Assembly (NCBI GenBank): GCA_903879995.1 | Contig: CAIRNW010000237.1 | Location: forward strand, 1-16,665 | DNA: 16,665 nt | DNA from: an uncultured Bacteroidota bacterium | GTDB taxonomy: Bacteria > Bacteroidota > Bacteroidia > Chitinophagales > Chitinophagaceae | Direction of reading: 5' to 3' | Shown: positions 15,644-16,665 of the stretch, in pieces | Numbering within the stretch: the stretch's first letter is position 1 | Layout: every line of letters begins with the position of its first letter | Notes under the pieces: model-generated | Told to the model about the DNA's origin: nothing | Database searches by the model: none | The model's input: only the letters and a program-made list of their open reading frames with translations | Position numbers and translations under genes: made by a program

Positions 15644-15665
15644 CTAGTTTTTTTAAAACAACTGA

Positions 15666-16665
15666 ATGGCAGAATTAAAACTTCCTCGATTACTGGCGGC
15701 GGCCAAAGAGTTCAACATTGGACAAGACACCCTTATTGAGTTTTTGGTAGGGAAAGGTTTTGCCAAGGATGATCTAAAGCCAACCTCCAAACTAACGGAG
15801 GATATGTACCGTTCGCTCCAACAGGAATTCCAGAGCGATAAGGCCGCTAAAATGAAAAGCGACCAGCTGGAGCTTCCGAAAACGGCGCAGGGAGAAGTGC
15901 GTAAGAAAAAAGAGGAAGAGGAAATTTCATTTAAGTCTGGAAAAGCGACCAAGAAAAAAGAGGAACCGGCGGCACCTGCTGCGCCAGCACCTGCTCCAGT
16001 AAAAGAAGAAAAAGTGGAAGAAGTGGTGGTGAAGGCGGAAGCGCCAACCATGGAAGGGCCTAAGGTTGTTAAGAAGATTGATCTGGATGCTATTGATTCT
16101 TCTGTTCGTCCTAAAAAAGGAGCAAAGGCTAAGAAGGAAGAACCTGAGCAAGTGGTAGAGAAGCCTTCCAAAAAGAAAAAAGAAGAAGAGGCTCCGGCCG
16201 TTGCTGCAACAGCGCCTGTAGAACCTGCTGAAGAATTACCGCCCACGATTGAAAATATTGAAGTAGAAAAATTATCGGGTCCCAAGATTCTTGGAAAAAT
16301 TGAGTTGCCGGTCAATAATGATACGCGTCCCGTTCGTGAGGAGAAAAGACCGCGTAAGCGTATTCCAATCACTAAAAAAGAAGGAACACATCGCGAGGTA
16401 TTTATCAATAAAGAGGATAACCGTCCAAGCGGTGGTGGTGGTTTTAACCGAGGACGTGCGGGCAATCAACGTCCGCCACAACAACGTGGTAATGTTCGTC
16501 GGGAAGACAAGCTGATTGACGAGAAAGAAATTCAGCGTAAGATTCAGGAAACACAGGCCAAGTTGGCGGGTGGTACTGGAAAAGGAAAAAGTGTAAAAGC
16601 AAAACTTCGTCGTGCTAAGCGTGAGGAAATGGCTGAGGCCATGGGCGAAGAAGTAACAGATAATA
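15666..16665 (+). CDS. infB: Translation initiation factor IF-2, N-terminal part (runs off the right edge)
   Basis: The frame opens at ATG 15666 and stays open for 333 codons to the window edge. It begins with the IF-2 N-terminal fold, MAELKLPRLLAAAKEFNIGQ, followed by DTLIEFLVGKGF (to residue 32). A long, low-complexity Lys/Glu/Ala/Pro linker fills about 75-250, followed by a Gly/Arg-rich basic patch (GGGGFNRGRAGNQRPPQQRG, 256-275). The segment EIQRKIQETQAKLAGGTGKG...KLRRAKREEMAEA (288-324) precedes the GTPase domain in Bacteroidota IF-2 proteins; the GTPase itself is beyond the window. The factor places initiator tRNA on the 30S subunit. Position after nusA is the standard arrangement. Confidence 0.95.
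   Translation, partial: MAELKLPRLLAAAKEFNIGQDTLIEFLVGKGFAKDDLKPTSKLTEDMYRSLQQEFQSDKAAKMKSDQLELPKTAQGEVRKKKEEEEISFKSGKATKKKEEPAAPAAPAPAPVKEEKVEEVVVKAEAPTMEGPKVVKKIDLDAIDSSVRPKKGAKAKKEEPEQVVEKPSKKKKEEEAPAVAATAPVEPAEELPPTIENIEVEKLSGPKILGKIELPVNNDTRPVREEKRPRKRIPITKKEGTHREVFINKEDNRPSGGGGFNRGRAGNQRPPQQRGNVRREDKLIDEKEIQRKIQETQAKLAGGTGKGKSVKAKLRRAKREEMAEAMGEEVTDN

Noticed and set aside
15653..16465. 270-residue minus-strand open frame, Ser/Phe-rich
   Set aside because: It is the mirror of the Lys/Glu-rich IF-2 linker (GAA/AAG codons read as TTC/CTT). The plus-strand frame encodes a recognisable IF-2 N-terminus.

Overview
The window comes from a member of the Bacteroidota, most likely a Chitinophagaceae-type soil or freshwater glycan degrader. 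The reasons are a SusC/SusD pair, start codons without Shine-Dalgarno sequences, TAnnTTTG-type -7 promoter boxes, a DUF4834-type small membrane protein, and the protein sequences of RimP, NusA and IF-2. Assignment below phylum level is inference.

Positions 1-13511 are a compact polysaccharide utilisation locus (PUL) whose enzymes point to a beta-1,3-glucan (laminarin-like) or mixed-linkage beta-glucan. A sensor/regulator with a beta-propeller region lies on the minus strand and runs off the left edge. A 188-bp intergenic region rich in repeats separates it from a divergent seven-gene operon. In order, the operon encodes a SusC TonB-dependent transporter, a SusD lipoprotein, a PKD lipoprotein with three near-identical C-terminal binding modules, a second PKD lipoprotein with a C-terminal domain I cannot name, a PKD-GH16 lipoprotein, a secreted GH16 without a lipid anchor, and a GH3 beta-glucosidase. 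Gaps are 3 to 21 nt, so co-transcription is likely. The inferred flow is as follows. The binding lipoproteins and the anchored GH16 capture and cut glucan at the cell surface. SusC/SusD import the oligosaccharides. The second GH16 and the GH3 reduce them to glucose in the periplasm. The regulator probably senses a breakdown product and switches the operon on.

Positions 13498-16665 are housekeeping. A small minus-strand DUF4834-type membrane protein converges on, and overlaps, the GH3 gene. Divergent from it is the conserved rimP-nusA-infB cluster (ribosome maturation, transcription elongation/termination, translation initiation); infB runs off the right edge. The rimP leader holds a well-formed promoter followed by a perfect 24-nt palindrome and a T-tract directly before the rimP start codon. 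This looks like an intrinsic terminator or attenuator that NusA could act on.

The points most worth following up are the rimP leader hairpin, the triple-repeat glycan-binding lipoprotein, the shared PKD stem in three consecutive lipoproteins, the unassigned C-terminal domain of the fourth operon gene, and the repeat cluster between the regulator and susC. I saw no RNA genes, insertion sequences, CRISPR arrays or phage genes.
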